Source: Cyathus striatus (taxonomy: Eukaryota > Basidiomycota > Agaricomycetes > Agaricales > Nidulariaceae). Taken from it: DNA of 64,000 bases. Positions 11,484-22,699 of the stretch are shown piece after piece. Below the pieces are notes generated by a model that was not told the origin of the DNA, did not search any database, and worked only from the letters and a program-made list of their open reading frames with translations. The stretch lies in contig JAOVFP010000004.1 in NCBI GenBank assembly GCA_025738555.1, forward strand, positions 1,984,001 through 2,048,000, written 5' to 3'. A program made the position numbers and the translations under genes. Each line of letters begins with the position of its first letter. Within the stretch, counting starts at the first letter, position 1.

Positions 11484-12082
11484 GGTGGGAGATAATTTGA
11501 GTGGGTAGTTTGACATTGAGGAATTGGCAAGGTCTGTTACGAAGATATATGTGCTTTTGTACTAATTGATTGACTACGAAATAGGTTCGTTTCCCGCGGC
11601 TTACTGCTACTTCATTGCGAAGAGTTCGGACTATCTTATAGTTCTTCCTTCGTCAGATTAGAGCGAGAGACCATCGGACCGTCACCCGTTTTATGTTTCA
11701 TAGAGGAGAAATCCTTCCGGCATAGGTACAATCTTGGTGGACTGCATGACTACGCGGTAAATGCTATATACGGGACTTCCGTTAAAATTTGCGCGATTGG
11801 TATCAGTACCACAGTCATTCGCCAAATTCGTGATGCCGCCTTCCTCTTACCAGGAATATTGGCCATCTCTTTCCACTTTATGGGAATCCGTCTCATCTCT
11901 GTGTATCCATCGTTTACGGAGATGCATCTGAAGCACAAGATGAGAACCAGACCAGCGCAATGAGAAACATGAAATGACCAGTCACCAGTTTGGACATGCG
12001 TCAAAGTATAAAGGTGAGCTAAATCCAACATACGAATAGTACTCCATTCTTACTCTCCTTAGGAAACTGGTAGATTTTCGCT
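11484..12082. promoter_or_regulatory. Shared divergent promoter, laccase/SSP copy 1
   Basis: The 599 bases between the two start codons must serve both genes. A TATA-like TATAAAG at 12,007-12,013 lies ~70 bases before the laccase ATG and is conserved in copy 2 (27,914-27,908). No other element is claimed. Confidence 0.6.
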
Positions 12083-14354
12083 ATGTTTCGCGCACTCGTT
12101 AGCTTCACTCTTCTCGCTGTTGTGTATGGAGCCATTGGCCCTGTTGCAGACATGCATATCGTGAATAAAAACATCGCGCCAGATGGCTTTAATCGCTCGT
12201 ATGTGTATCGATACCATAGACTTGCTATTCTTCTAATAGCGACTTCTATGCAGCACCGTCCTTGCTGGTGGTACAGCAGACGATGCTGACTTTCCTGGCC
12301 CTGTTGTCACTGGGAACAAGGTAATATTTCAGTTTTAAGGTTACATGTAGCCTCACCTCTCACATCGTTCGCTAGGGTGATAATTTTCAGCTAAACGTTA
12401 TTGACTCCCTAACGGATACCACGATGTTAAGGGGAACCAGTATAGTGAGTTAAGATCTCAGTGAAAACCTAAATTGACGCTTATCGTCCACCTCTTAGCA
12501 TTGGCATGGCATATTCCAGCACAACACCAGCTGGGCAGACGGTCCTGTCGGTGTTAATCAATGCCCCATCATCTCTGGTGACTCTTTCTTGTACGATTTT
12601 ACCGTACCTGATCAGGCTGGAACGTTCTGGTATCACTCCCATTATTGTAGGGCTTCGTATTTATTGATAGGTCACGTTTTCTAACAATTTTTAATGCAGC
12701 TACGCAATATTGTGACGGATTACGCGGAGCTCTAGTGATCTATGACCCTGATGATCCACACAAAGCACTGTATATTTCTTTTCATCACTTAATTCATAAA
12801 TATATTCTAACAGATATGTACCAACAGATATGACGTTGATGATGGTAGGTTCCACTCATACCTACCAGTATAATTATTCTCCCACTGACTGCGGTTTTCA
12901 GAGACAACCGTGATCACTCTTGCTGATTGGTGAGTAGGAGCGCTTAATGTAGTATCTATGGTGGTTAACCTTACTGACAGGTATCATACGCCTGCCCACG
13001 CTGCCGAAGCTTCTCGGGTTCCAACTGCGGACTCTATTCTCATAAATGGAAAGGGTCGTTTCGCAGGTGGTGACGCTTCACCGCTCAGCGTGATCAACGT
13101 GAACCAGAATACCAAATACCGATTCCGCCTTGTTTCCGTCTCCTGTGATCCCAACTTTGTTTTCTCCATTGATAACCACACCATGGTGGGTTAGATGACC
13201 GTCGGGAGTCGCTGGTTACTTACACTCGTTCTTTCTATAGACCATCATCGAAGTGGACGGTGTGAACGTTGAGCCGTTAGAAGTTGACTCAATCCAGATT
13301 TTCGCTGGACAGCGCTATTCGTTTGTTTTGAATGCTAATCAGGCTGTGGACAACTACTGGATTCGTGCGAAGCCTAGCTTTGCCTATAGTGCACTCTTCG
13401 ACGGTGGCTTGAACTCTGCTATTCTGCGATACAATGGCGCCGATGATGCTGATCCTATCACTGTTCAGGTAGCGAGCAACAACCCGATGGTCGAGACCAA
13501 TTTGCATCCTTTGGAGAACCCTGGTGCTCCTGGGGGAAGTAATCCTCCCGATTGCGCCCTCGATCTGGCCATTGGATTTGGATCCGACCTTCTGTTCACA
13601 ATCAACGGATCAACGTTCTCGCCTCCTACTGTTCCTGTACTTCTACAAATCCTCAGCGGAGCTCAAACTGCTCAGGATCTCCTCCCAGCTGGAAGCGTGT
13701 ACACACTGCAACCAAACCAAGTCATTGAGCTTACTATTCCTGGTGGCTCAACTGGAGCTCCTGTATGTTCCTATTTTTTCAACTAGAACGAATTCAGTTT
13801 TTCTGATATTGATTTCCCCTAGCATCCTTTCCATCTTCACGGGGTACCTTTCCAGTTGCCTCTTGTGCTTAGTTATTATATTGACTTGATCTTTGATCTA
13901 GCATACCTTCGACGTCATCCGTAGTGCTGGAAATAATACACCCAACTATATCAATCCTGTACGCCGAGACGTCGTGAACACTGGAACTAGTACAGGTGAC
14001 AATGTAACCATCCGGTTCAAGACAGATAATGCTGGTCCTTGGATCCTTCACTGGTACGTAATGTCGATCACCGGTAAAGGATTTACATGCTAACCCTGAG
14101 TAAAGTCATATTGATTGGCATCTGGAACTGTAAGCTTATTATTATCATTTTTGCACATCACACATGCTGATATATCTTCCGTAGTGGTCTCGCCATTGTA
14201 TTTGCGGAAGATGTCCCGACGATCGCGTCATCCAACCCACCTAGTGAGCGTCGAAATATTACAACTTCCTGTAGAGTAACTAATGTTATGTTTAGCTTCT
14301 TGGGATAATCTATGCCCTACCTTCGACGCTCAGCCCCCTGAGTTTTCCAGTTAA
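12083..14354 (+). CDS. Laccase (multicopper oxidase), copy 1
   Basis: Secreted laccase: oxidises phenols at a type-1 copper and reduces O2 to water at a trinuclear cluster. Fourteen exons: 12083-12198, 12254-12320, 12376-12444, 12499-12646, 12700-12769, 12828-12844, 12902-12929, 12981-13185, 13241-13762, 13823-13843, 13902-14053, 14106-14129, 14185-14243, 14296-14354; 518 residues, the normal length. Signal peptide [16 protein letters not shown]. All copper ligands are present: HWHG, WYHSHYSTQYCDG, HPFHLHGH and [12 protein letters not shown]. The residue ten after the type-1 Cys is Leu, which in the family usually means medium redox potential. The C-terminus SWDNLCPTF has the usual late Cys. 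The many introns are typical of basidiomycete laccases. No defect was found, so it is probably functional; copy 2 lies inverted at 25.6-27.8 kb. Confidence 0.95.
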
Positions 14355-15518
14355 GCCAGGCAGCCCGTCGGATAATTAATCATCACTCCGGGGAAATGTT
14401 TATGAAATATTGTTTAACTTTAAATTATTATGCAGACTCCATTCAGTTGTTATCTCAATGTTTCACAACTACCCCCATTGGTTATACCTACCAATGCGAG
14501 CTGGGAATAAATACACAATTACCTATTCATAACATGATTGAGCGCGAATGTTCTCTAGTGGCAGCCACAGCAATCTATTGTTGCTTGATAATTTGCGGGG
14601 GTTTGAAATCATTCAGAGATCAATATTCTCACTACATTTTAAGGTAGTTGGGTTAAGTATAGGGGTTGTTTGGACTTCTTATAATGGCGATTACACTATG
14701 TGAATCCATGTGACTGCTGATGAAGTGCATATGTACCAAATTCATTCTTTGCCTATTCCTATTTTTTATCATCATCTGTTTCTTTCTCTTAAAATTCACT
14801 TTCACCCTTTTTCTTATTTCCCTATCTGTTTCAACCTTTCATTTTCTCCCCTTGTCCCACATTTTGAACCCAAGCAGTGTTGTTACATCCACCCCCACAT
14901 CATCTAACCTCACTCACCCCATCCAACAGAACACCATTTCTCCTCTTGCAGACTTGAAAGTTGAATGTACTCTGACATGATTGTAAATGTGAAATACCAT
15001 GGGCCAAATGTCAGGCACTCCAGTTGCTAGTACATACTACACTAAAGGCCTATATACAATTTACTACTAACATGTAGTGGGTTGTGGAGCAGGCATCTGT
15101 CTGCACTGCAAAAGCTTGTGTTGCCCCATACTGCTTACATACACAGTGACTCTTGTAACTACTGATACACCTTAAAACTATTTAATGGTTAAATCTCTCT
15201 ATTTGTCATATAATATTAGAATTTAGTATTAGTAATACACATCATGAGTACAAGGGTTGGGGGAGTTGCCAATCAAAGTGTTCTAGTCTGAATACATTAC
15301 TAAGGGAATGGGACATCTGAGAGCTGGGGTTGAGTCCTGCACTGCCAGCATAAACATCCATTGATATATACTAATGGAAATACAACTAGATGTGTGTTAT
15401 CTAATTACTAGAGTCCAAAAGACTATGTACATGCACCCAGTACTTAAGGGAACGCATCCCATGCTTTCCTGTCACATGATCAAACACAAGGCACTAGAGC
15501 CGTTATCTCCGAACTGGT
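14355..15518. other. 3' flank of laccase copy 1 and decayed repeat DNA
   Basis: To about 14,545 the sequence still matches the inverted copy (shared 'ccaatgcgagctgggaataaa' block, split here, near 14,492). Beyond it lies CG-poor repeat DNA without genes. A phrase 'taaggtagttgggtta' at ~14,640 recurs at ~61,256, and a B-box-like site at 15,312 hints at a SINE. Confidence 0.4.
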
Positions 15519-15696
15519 TATTGCGGAGGACCCTGGATAATCCCGCTTAAAGTTAGATACCAAATCAACAATTTTTGGCCAGTTATAGGGGGATGAAAAT
15601 TGGAAAAAAATCCCCAAATCTTAGGGGGATAGCGTATCTGGTGCAATATATATCGGGTTTATAGGGGGACACAGTATCTAAGGTGTAGAATGTTAT

Positions 15697-18600
15697 CTAG
15701 GCTATATCTTCATTATTTTTATGATTTTGGCGCATCATAAGTCGATTTACAGCACTCAGAGCAAGGGTTTTCTGCTCAAATATCCCTACATATGTCTCCA
15801 TAAATATTTTACTCTGCATCTCAATGATAGAGTTGTTTTGAGGAACAAGCTGAATGGTTGATGCCAGAATTTCACAGAGATATGCAGCAGCTGGTATATG
15901 AACATACTGCGGCAAGCCAAGGTGGGCTCCAGGTCCAAATATCCCATGGAAGTGCCGGTGTCCAGGTCGTATCTGGCGCCAGACTTGCATTCCTATATAT
16001 GAGATAGCACCTATGTTGTTTGTGGATGGCACCCAGTTGTGTTTTCCACCTTTTCCTGCACCTTTCTCATACATTGTTATAACTGTAATCAATTATCAGC
16101 TGTCATAAGCAGATACACGAATGAAGGTATACCTTTCCCTAGCAAAAGTTGTCCTTTAACAACCACTACTCTGAATGATTTGTTCGTCAGTGGGGCCAAA
16201 ATACTAATCTGTGCAGTTGCAAAGAGTTCAGAAGGGACCAATAACGAGAATTCTTGTCAATGCCACTGAATTACTTTACCAGCAATACTTTCAGCAGCAA
16301 GTCGTGCATTAGCACTATTACCTGTCTCACCTTCTTTTTCCTTGTCCATGTTGCTGCTATACAAAGCATTTGTAGTATGTCATACCTTCTGATTTAATCC
16401 TGTGCTTGTACCTTGTGACTGTTTGTTCTCTCGTAATATCTGCCATATCTTTCGTGCTATGGATTTGTGATCATCTTCAGTGGGTGTTCCAGAAGTCTCT
16501 GTGGTCATAGTGTCTTCCATGATAATGTTGTCATTACCATGAGCACTAGGCTCATCTGCCTGAGAGGAAATCATGCTAACATGGCGCCAGACTGATTTTG
16601 CTGATTCTTTGCTTTGATTTTGCGGCGTGTAGTGACAAGGTGGTTTGTGTTCATTGTCCCAGATTGAATATATGAAGTGAGATCAATAGGAGCTTGCTCT
16701 GTCGAAACTGCATAAGATAACAGTCGATGAATATATGAAGCTTCTGCGGGGCCAAGTGTTTTGATTGCCTCGAGAAGATGTCCAACAGATGAATGGATTA
16801 TATCAAGACTAACTGGATCGTCTAAAGGAAGTTGGTCTCTACCCAAAAAGAAATAATATCAGAATGTAAGTACATAAATATTAAATACCTTGTAGAAATC
16901 TGAAAACATACATCATGTTGGTATCATTTGTGGCAAGAGCTGCTGCTGCAAATGAGCAATCTTCTATAACTTGCTCTGCACTCTCTGGAAGTGAGATTGC
17001 ATGATTAGCAGCATCCAGAGCGACTTGTAGCTCTTCTCTTCCTTCTAATTCCCTATCTTCAACAACTGGATCCTCATCATCACTGTCATGCACAGCACTT
17101 GGTTCCATTTGAAGTGGCCCATTGGCAGGAACATCACCTTGAGCATGAGCTGAATCACCTGAGGGAAAATACCCAAGTAACTCCCAGAGTGATAATGCTT
17201 CTTCATAAGCAACTGAAGCGATTTTTCCAATTTCCTCATCCATTGGAAATTGTGTGAGAGTCTTGAGATCAGCACTGTTAGCATCAAAGTATGTATGTGC
17301 ATACCCAGCAGCCATCTGTTGGAAATCCTCTCTACAGTGAGCAGTACAGGCTTTTTGAAGTTGTACAGAAACTTTGGGAATAAGATGAATAAGGTCACCA
17401 ACAGTAAAGTCAGGCAACTCCTTTCACAAAAATCCAAATGAATGCTCATTTCCTGCAGTTCCATGAGTCCAAGGTAGGAAAGGAAATGGTTCATCAAGAT
17501 GATCACGATGAATTTTGAGAAGGCCTATGTACAAAAAGGTGATTGTGTCCAAAATATCATCTGCAGCTGGTGAAATATAATACCAAACTAGTTCATATGC
17601 AGCTTCTATGAGACATGCTTTCCAAATAGTCTTGAAAAAATATCCTCATAAGATCATCTTCAGTTGTTCAAAGTGTGTAGCAGTTCGACTCTCAAACCCA
17701 TCGATCATTTCTCCGAAAACAAAGAGATATACAGCAAGACCAACAGCATTAGGAAGATATTGTATAATGTAGGCCAAAGTGTCTGCAGAAAAAAGTCTTG
17801 CAGCAGCTCAGTCATCCTGGCGATCAAGCTTTTCCACATCTTGCTGATACAGAGGAGTGTGGTTTGTGTCAAATGCAATTCCATGAATTTGCTCATAATA
17901 CACTGGATATTTCCCAAGTAATAAGAATCGAGCTCCATAACAGATATTATTGCACATTGTCTTGCGTGCATGTTTAGGATCTTGCACTACAGCCATAACT
18001 TGACCATCAATATTGAGTAGTGGGATTGAGATAGGTGGTTGTTTCATATCAGGATGGGGAATCTTGTAATAGAATCGCTTGCAGTATCCAGAACACCAAA
18101 GTTCGTTTTGAGCTTCACGTTCAACAATTGTACCATCAGAGCCTAGAGATATAATTTTCAGCTTTAACTCGTCAACCAGAAGTTTCAGCAAGGTTGTCTC
18201 CATTTGTGCCAACTCTTGAGCAGAATTAGAAGCCCCAATGGGCTCATAAGCAATTATTCCAGGCGGAACATGAGGCAAAACAATCTGTAGTGTCCATAAC
18301 TGCAGCTTTGTAGCCTTTGTACTTTCGAGACCTTTAAGCTGTTGATTGAGAGTATTGATATCAACTACTTCAATAGGAGAACCAATACTGCCTGCAATAA
18401 ACCATTTTTGTAGCTGGGTATCAAAATATGGCCGAAAGGCTGCAAGGAGCTTGGTATCGTCAACAGATAATGCTAGTGGAAGCTCTTTTGAATAGTTATA
18501 GTCCTGTATATACTTCTCAGCATAATGGAGTACTTGCTGAGTGATTCCCTGAAGAAACTGTGGGGTACTAGAATGTTTTTTCCGCACACTGTGCTCTGAT

Positions 18601-19898
18601 CATCCACCAAACTGTTTTTGAAATACATGATAAGCCATTGGAGATACACAGTGAAGTTCATGGCAAAACTGGTCAATATCTGGCCCATATCACATATTTT
18701 GCAATCCCTTTCCATTTATTTGCCTTTCAGATATGTACATAGCAGCTGACAGAATGTCAAGAACAGCTCACTTGTTATCTAGTTTCCCTGATGCAATATT
18801 CTTCACTAAATGGAGAAGAAAGTCATGTTTAGGAGAATTCTAATGAATTGTCAAAGAAATTACAACTATACTTATACAGATAATGAAATTACTTACATTA
18901 TCGAATAAATCTCCCAGTTGAATATTTTTTGCATACAGTTTGCTAATTGCTTCTGGTTGATAGATGTTTGGTACATAGGCATGGTTAGAGTCAATTGGAG
19001 TCTTCTTATTAATTGCAGTAAGGAATTCATGAATGGAAAGCAAATTCATACATGCATTACATGGCAGAATAGTATTTTCAATTTCATTTGCATCTCCACT
19101 GCATGGAGTTGTCCCAATTGCGTACACACTTCTCTGAGAATGATTTAACATCCACCAATGTGTTTGTGCTTGGCGGTTGCGTACAGCTTGTTGTTGATCA
19201 CTACTGAGGTGCATAAATTCTTTTGAAAATATGCATCTTGCTATACTGCCAATGTGTTCACCACCAGCACTAGGAACAAGTGTTCAAGAAAGGTATACAG
19301 TGATCCATGTGTCCTCATGTGAAGTTAGACCAGGACACGGCCATGTACTTGGCAGTGGTGTGTTTGGCAGTGTTTCTCTCTTTGGTACAAAGAACTTCAT
19401 GCCATTGTTCAATGTTGGCATGTTAAGTGTTCCTTTGCACTTTGTGAAATGAGTTTTAAAGTTTGTTGTATCATATACTGTTGCTTGGAGTTTGACTTCG
19501 CCACACTTTGAGCAACAAATAGATCGAGCTTTTCTAGGATCAGATACATCAATTTCACATCTTGCATCTATCTTGTGGCACTGGTCAATATAACTATTCC
19601 ATTGCTGTTCATCTGGAACAAAGGTTCCATTTTCCACAGCAGCATTTAGAGCCCATTTCGACTGAGCTGATGTACTCTTCCCATTTGATGCTTTCTGGGG
19701 TGCAGCACACTTTTCTTTTATATTTGACTTGGTAATGCATTTTTTCTTCGATTTAAATGTTGCATCAGGTGTTACAGTGTCGGAGCGAGAACATTTCTGT
19801 CTTAGTGATGGATTGGTGAAGATCAGAGCAAGCAGTTTTCCAGTTGGCAGTACAGCATTTGCACTGTCTTCACTCATATATCCTTTAATAAGCTGCAT
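15697..19898 (-). pseudogene. RNase H-like transposase gene, broken by seven in-frame TGA codons
   Basis: Reading 5'-3' (minus): a Cys-rich zinc-finger-like segment CCSKCGEV...HFTKC (~19,510-19,425); an intron (~18,897-18,842); then FCHELHCVSPMAY; SVDDTKLL (first acidic residues of an RNase H fold); a KLQLWTLQIVLP region; QDPKHARKTMCNNICYGARF, which matches the D-x-KH-x2-K-x3-NN signature of P-like/THAP9-type transposases; QQDVEKLDRQDD; and NEHSFGF. Further C-terminal exons reach 15,697. TGA codons at 19,284, 18,768, 18,690, 18,600, 17,808, 17,646 and 17,424 (lowest coordinate of each) all lie in the running frame, and no TAA or TAG does. They mostly sit where family members keep Arg, consistent with CGA to TGA by methyl-C deamination (inference). 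The neighbouring Ulp1 ORF overlaps its 5' end by ~25 bases in another frame. Confidence 0.8.
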
Positions 19899-21178
19899 GT
19901 TCTGGCGAAATAACCATTTGTGAGTGATGTTTCTTTACAATACAAAAAAATGTGACAAACCCTCACGCATAAAAACTTATTTTCAACTGTCAAAAAATGT
20001 GATAGAATATCTTTGACTTCACGAAGCCGCAAAAGCTCCCGTGTATCTTCAGTCCAAAGTATGTCTCCAAAAATATGGTGTTTAATTGTGTTAATTGAAA
20101 TAATAGGGCATGAGTAGTCATCAGGTTGTTGGGAGCATAGTAATGAGTTATCAAATTTGAACTCGAGATGAAGGCAGTGAGCGAGCCATATTTTCATGCC
20201 TGTCTTCAAATTCAAGGGCATGGGCTTTCTCAAAGAGTCACCCCAGTTAACAACACAGTTTATTGGATCGATTTGAACAGCTGACCAATGGCCTGGAGAA
20301 AATGCAACAAACCAAAGTGGTTTGTCTTTAGACTTGGACAATTGATCACCATAATCTCGAAGCAGATAATTTGCAGTTGTATGATATAGTGCTGGATCAT
20401 TTTCTGCATCCTTCAACCATTCGGCACATAGAGACTGTGCAAGAGTAGTATGCCCAATAATATGACCATTACATAGAGCAGAGTTCTTGTGTAAACGTTC
20501 CTCCAATATGATAAGCATTGTATCAACATGGTTATCAGTAAGCCATTCATCCGAGAAGAAATCTGCTAGTTCTGTCATCGACAGATGAGATCCAATACCT
20601 GGCACAAATCCTGTCCAATGTACCTGTGAAAGAACCGAAAATATTTCCTGTGCAAGAGACATAATTGCTAGCGATTGATGTCTATGGCTCCCTATCCATG
20701 CCAGAGCCAACATCCATTTCAGCTTTGCAGTGATAGCCTTGTTAACATATGCCCAGTATCCCAATGCCTTGAATGGAACTAATATTTTCTGGTTTTCCTG
20801 AGAGGCATTAACTTCAATGGAAAGCATTCCATTGAGCATTGCTTGACCTGATACAGCATAAAGCTTGTTTAGGTACTTTGATGAAGGAACTGGCAATGTA
20901 TTAAGAACTGAGATCGAGTGAGAGGGCATATCGTGAAAAAACCTCTCCATCGGTAATTTAAGCTCGAATTTCTCTGAGACAGCAGGTAATGATACCTTCA
21001 CAAGGTCTAAAGGTGAGAGCGTTGATGCAGGAACCAATGCAGCACTTGAAGCACATGAGAGTCTGGTCCGGTGAATAAGCTCATTGGATACGATATCAGG
21101 AACATCCTTGTAGATCTTTCCAGTTCCAATCCACTCCATGAGTAATGTACTAGCAGAAAGTGTACTCAACATAACCAA
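19874..21178 (-). CDS. Ulp1-like cysteine protease encoded by the transposon
   Basis: A 434-codon ORF without stops. The C-terminal third carries the Ulp1/SUMO-protease (C48) triad in order: GHWSAVQID (His), VVNWGDS (Asp), and QQPDDYSCPIISI (oxyanion Gln and nucleophile Cys). The N-terminal half includes GYWAYVNKAITAKLKWMLALAW, a hydrophobic region I associate with Ulp1-containing transposon proteins of basidiomycetes. Such proteases cut SUMO- or ubiquitin-like modifiers; their role in transposition is unknown. The first ATG is at 21,178, but upstream exons are possible (an ORF of 170 codons lies at 21,733-21,221). It is striking that it is uninterrupted while the transposase beside it has seven stops. 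It could be one gene spliced to the transposase or two genes. Confidence 0.75.
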   Translation of the reverse strand: MVMLSTLSASTLLMEWIGTGKIYKDVPDIVSNELIHRTRLSCASSAALVPASTLSPLDLVKVSLPAVSEKFELKLPMERFFHDMPSHSISVLNTLPVPSSKYLNKLYAVSGQAMLNGMLSIEVNASQENQKILVPFKALGYWAYVNKAITAKLKWMLALAWIGSHRHQSLAIMSLAQEIFSVLSQVHWTGFVPGIGSHLSMTELADFFSDEWLTDNHVDTMLIILEERLHKNSALCNGHIIGHTTLAQSLCAEWLKDAENDPALYHTTANYLLRDYGDQLSKSKDKPLWFVAFSPGHWSAVQIDPINCVVNWGDSLRKPMPLNLKTGMKIWLAHCLHLEFKFDNSLLCSQQPDDYSCPIISINTIKHHIFGDILWTEDTRELLRLREVKDILSHFLTVENKFLCVRVCHIFLYCKETSLTNGYFARTCSLLKDI

Positions 21179-22006
21179 AATTCCTGCTTCTGATAGATTG
21201 GTTAGAATTTTGTATAGAAATTATATATGAGAAGATAGTAATGAAGTGATACGAACCAGTATGAAAATGTGTGGGTTTAAAAGTGTTCTTTGAGACTTAA
21301 TGAAGCAGACCAACCCTTCATTCGAACTATGATATTTATATGCAAGAGCGAGACATAGTTCAGACATAATACATGAGAGACTGAAACATAAGTAAAAAGG
21401 CAGTGAGTGTTCAAAGACACTTGCTGAGAGACAAAATACAATAGAATAGGCAATTAATTCAAAACAGATAGCGGAAAACCATACCCCATAGTTTTGTGCT
21501 GTGTTATTCTTGAGGCAATGTTGAGGACACGTGTTTCTCTGCTGTGTTTGGTATGCGGTAATGAATGAGGCTGCAGGAAAGCAAGAGCGCATAGTACATT
21601 TCAGTTGACATGACTTGGATGCTAAGAGACCAGGGGGTTTGGATAGTACAAATAGGTACGCCACACCATACACGAGAAATACATGAGGTATAGCCCTTAC
21701 AGACAGCTGGAGGGTGCAGGCAGTGAGAGACATAGCTTCAGCAAGCAGTATGGTGAAATTTTTGATGTGTGGGCACGTGGGGCATGTGGCAGTGCTGTAA
21801 CCAGGGGATGCGTATCTGACCCTTTCGGAATACTGTGATTTGTAGGGGGATGCTTCCAGGGTGCTTAACCCAACTTCGTAAGAAAAAAAAAGCGGTCAAT
21901 GGGGGGATACCTGCCAAAGTGTATCCAACCTTTCTGAAATTTTTGGCTGTTTATAGGGGGATACGTATTTAACATTTAGCGGGATTATCCAGGGTCCTTA
22001 TTGTGG

Positions 22007-22699
22007 TTACGCATAGCCCGGAACAAGTCATGTGACTTTGTACTTGTACTCCAAGAATATCCCACTGTTTGATCTACCACATGGAATTCCACATGTATTA
22101 CATGGCTCCGCATGGTCTATATGTTGGAAACAACATTATGTCGTCATTTAGAGTATTCTAAAGTAGTTCTATTCCATATATAGGTAGTGTACAGCTTTAT
22201 TTGTAAAATAGTATATAAGGAGGACAGGAATGAGGAGGAAAAGCAAGCACCCCAGGAGAAATCCTAGGTTCCTTCCACTCTAGGAGTGTAGTACATTGGA
22301 AATAGAATGAATCTGAACAGTATTTGAACCAAGTAATTTTGTATTTGAGAGAATATTGAATCTATAGTTTACTACCTTTATACTAGTTTATACATAATCT
22401 GTGTTATCTCTCCCTTGAACTTACAGCCTGTGGTTTGCAATGATTATTTGAGTATTACAAAATATATTAGTAGTATTTAAATACTGATCACAAATTCAGT
22501 GCATCACTACTTAAGTACTGCTTTGTTGAAGGCTTCAGACACATCTTATAGCTCTTTTGTTACAAGTTGTTGTTTCCCCCTTCTCTTTCTCTAACAACTT
22601 GCTAGGATCCTGGAGGGATAGACAGGTGTCTTCCCAACTTGCACATTTCTTTATCAAATCAACACCTGCAGCCTGAGGCTGCAACCCATTATTATCCTC
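22007..22699. other. Intergenic repeat DNA, no gene
   Basis: Flank of the transposon. CG-poor, with no reading frame that looks coding. Confidence 0.4.

Larger units (their letters stand above)
15527..21998 (-). mobile_element. 6.47 kb DNA transposon with TIRs, transposase and Ulp1 genes
   Basis: The ends are a perfect 21-bp inverted repeat beginning AGGACCCTGGATAATCCCGC, flanked by TATTGCGG (15,519-15,526) and TATTGTGG (21,999-22,006), an 8-bp target duplication with one C/T difference. Each end has three subterminal TAGGGGGA-type motifs (left near 15,586, 15,624 and 15,672; right near 21,843, 21,900 and 21,955), possible transposase-binding sites. Both genes are on the minus strand. An 8-bp duplication plus the RNase H-like transposase motifs fit the P or a related superfamily. 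I infer, but cannot prove, the class. Confidence 0.85.

Noticed and set aside
14710..14980. Overlapping Phe-rich ORFs
   Set aside because: Pyrimidine-rich tract gives phenylalanine/leucine/proline frames; not coding.
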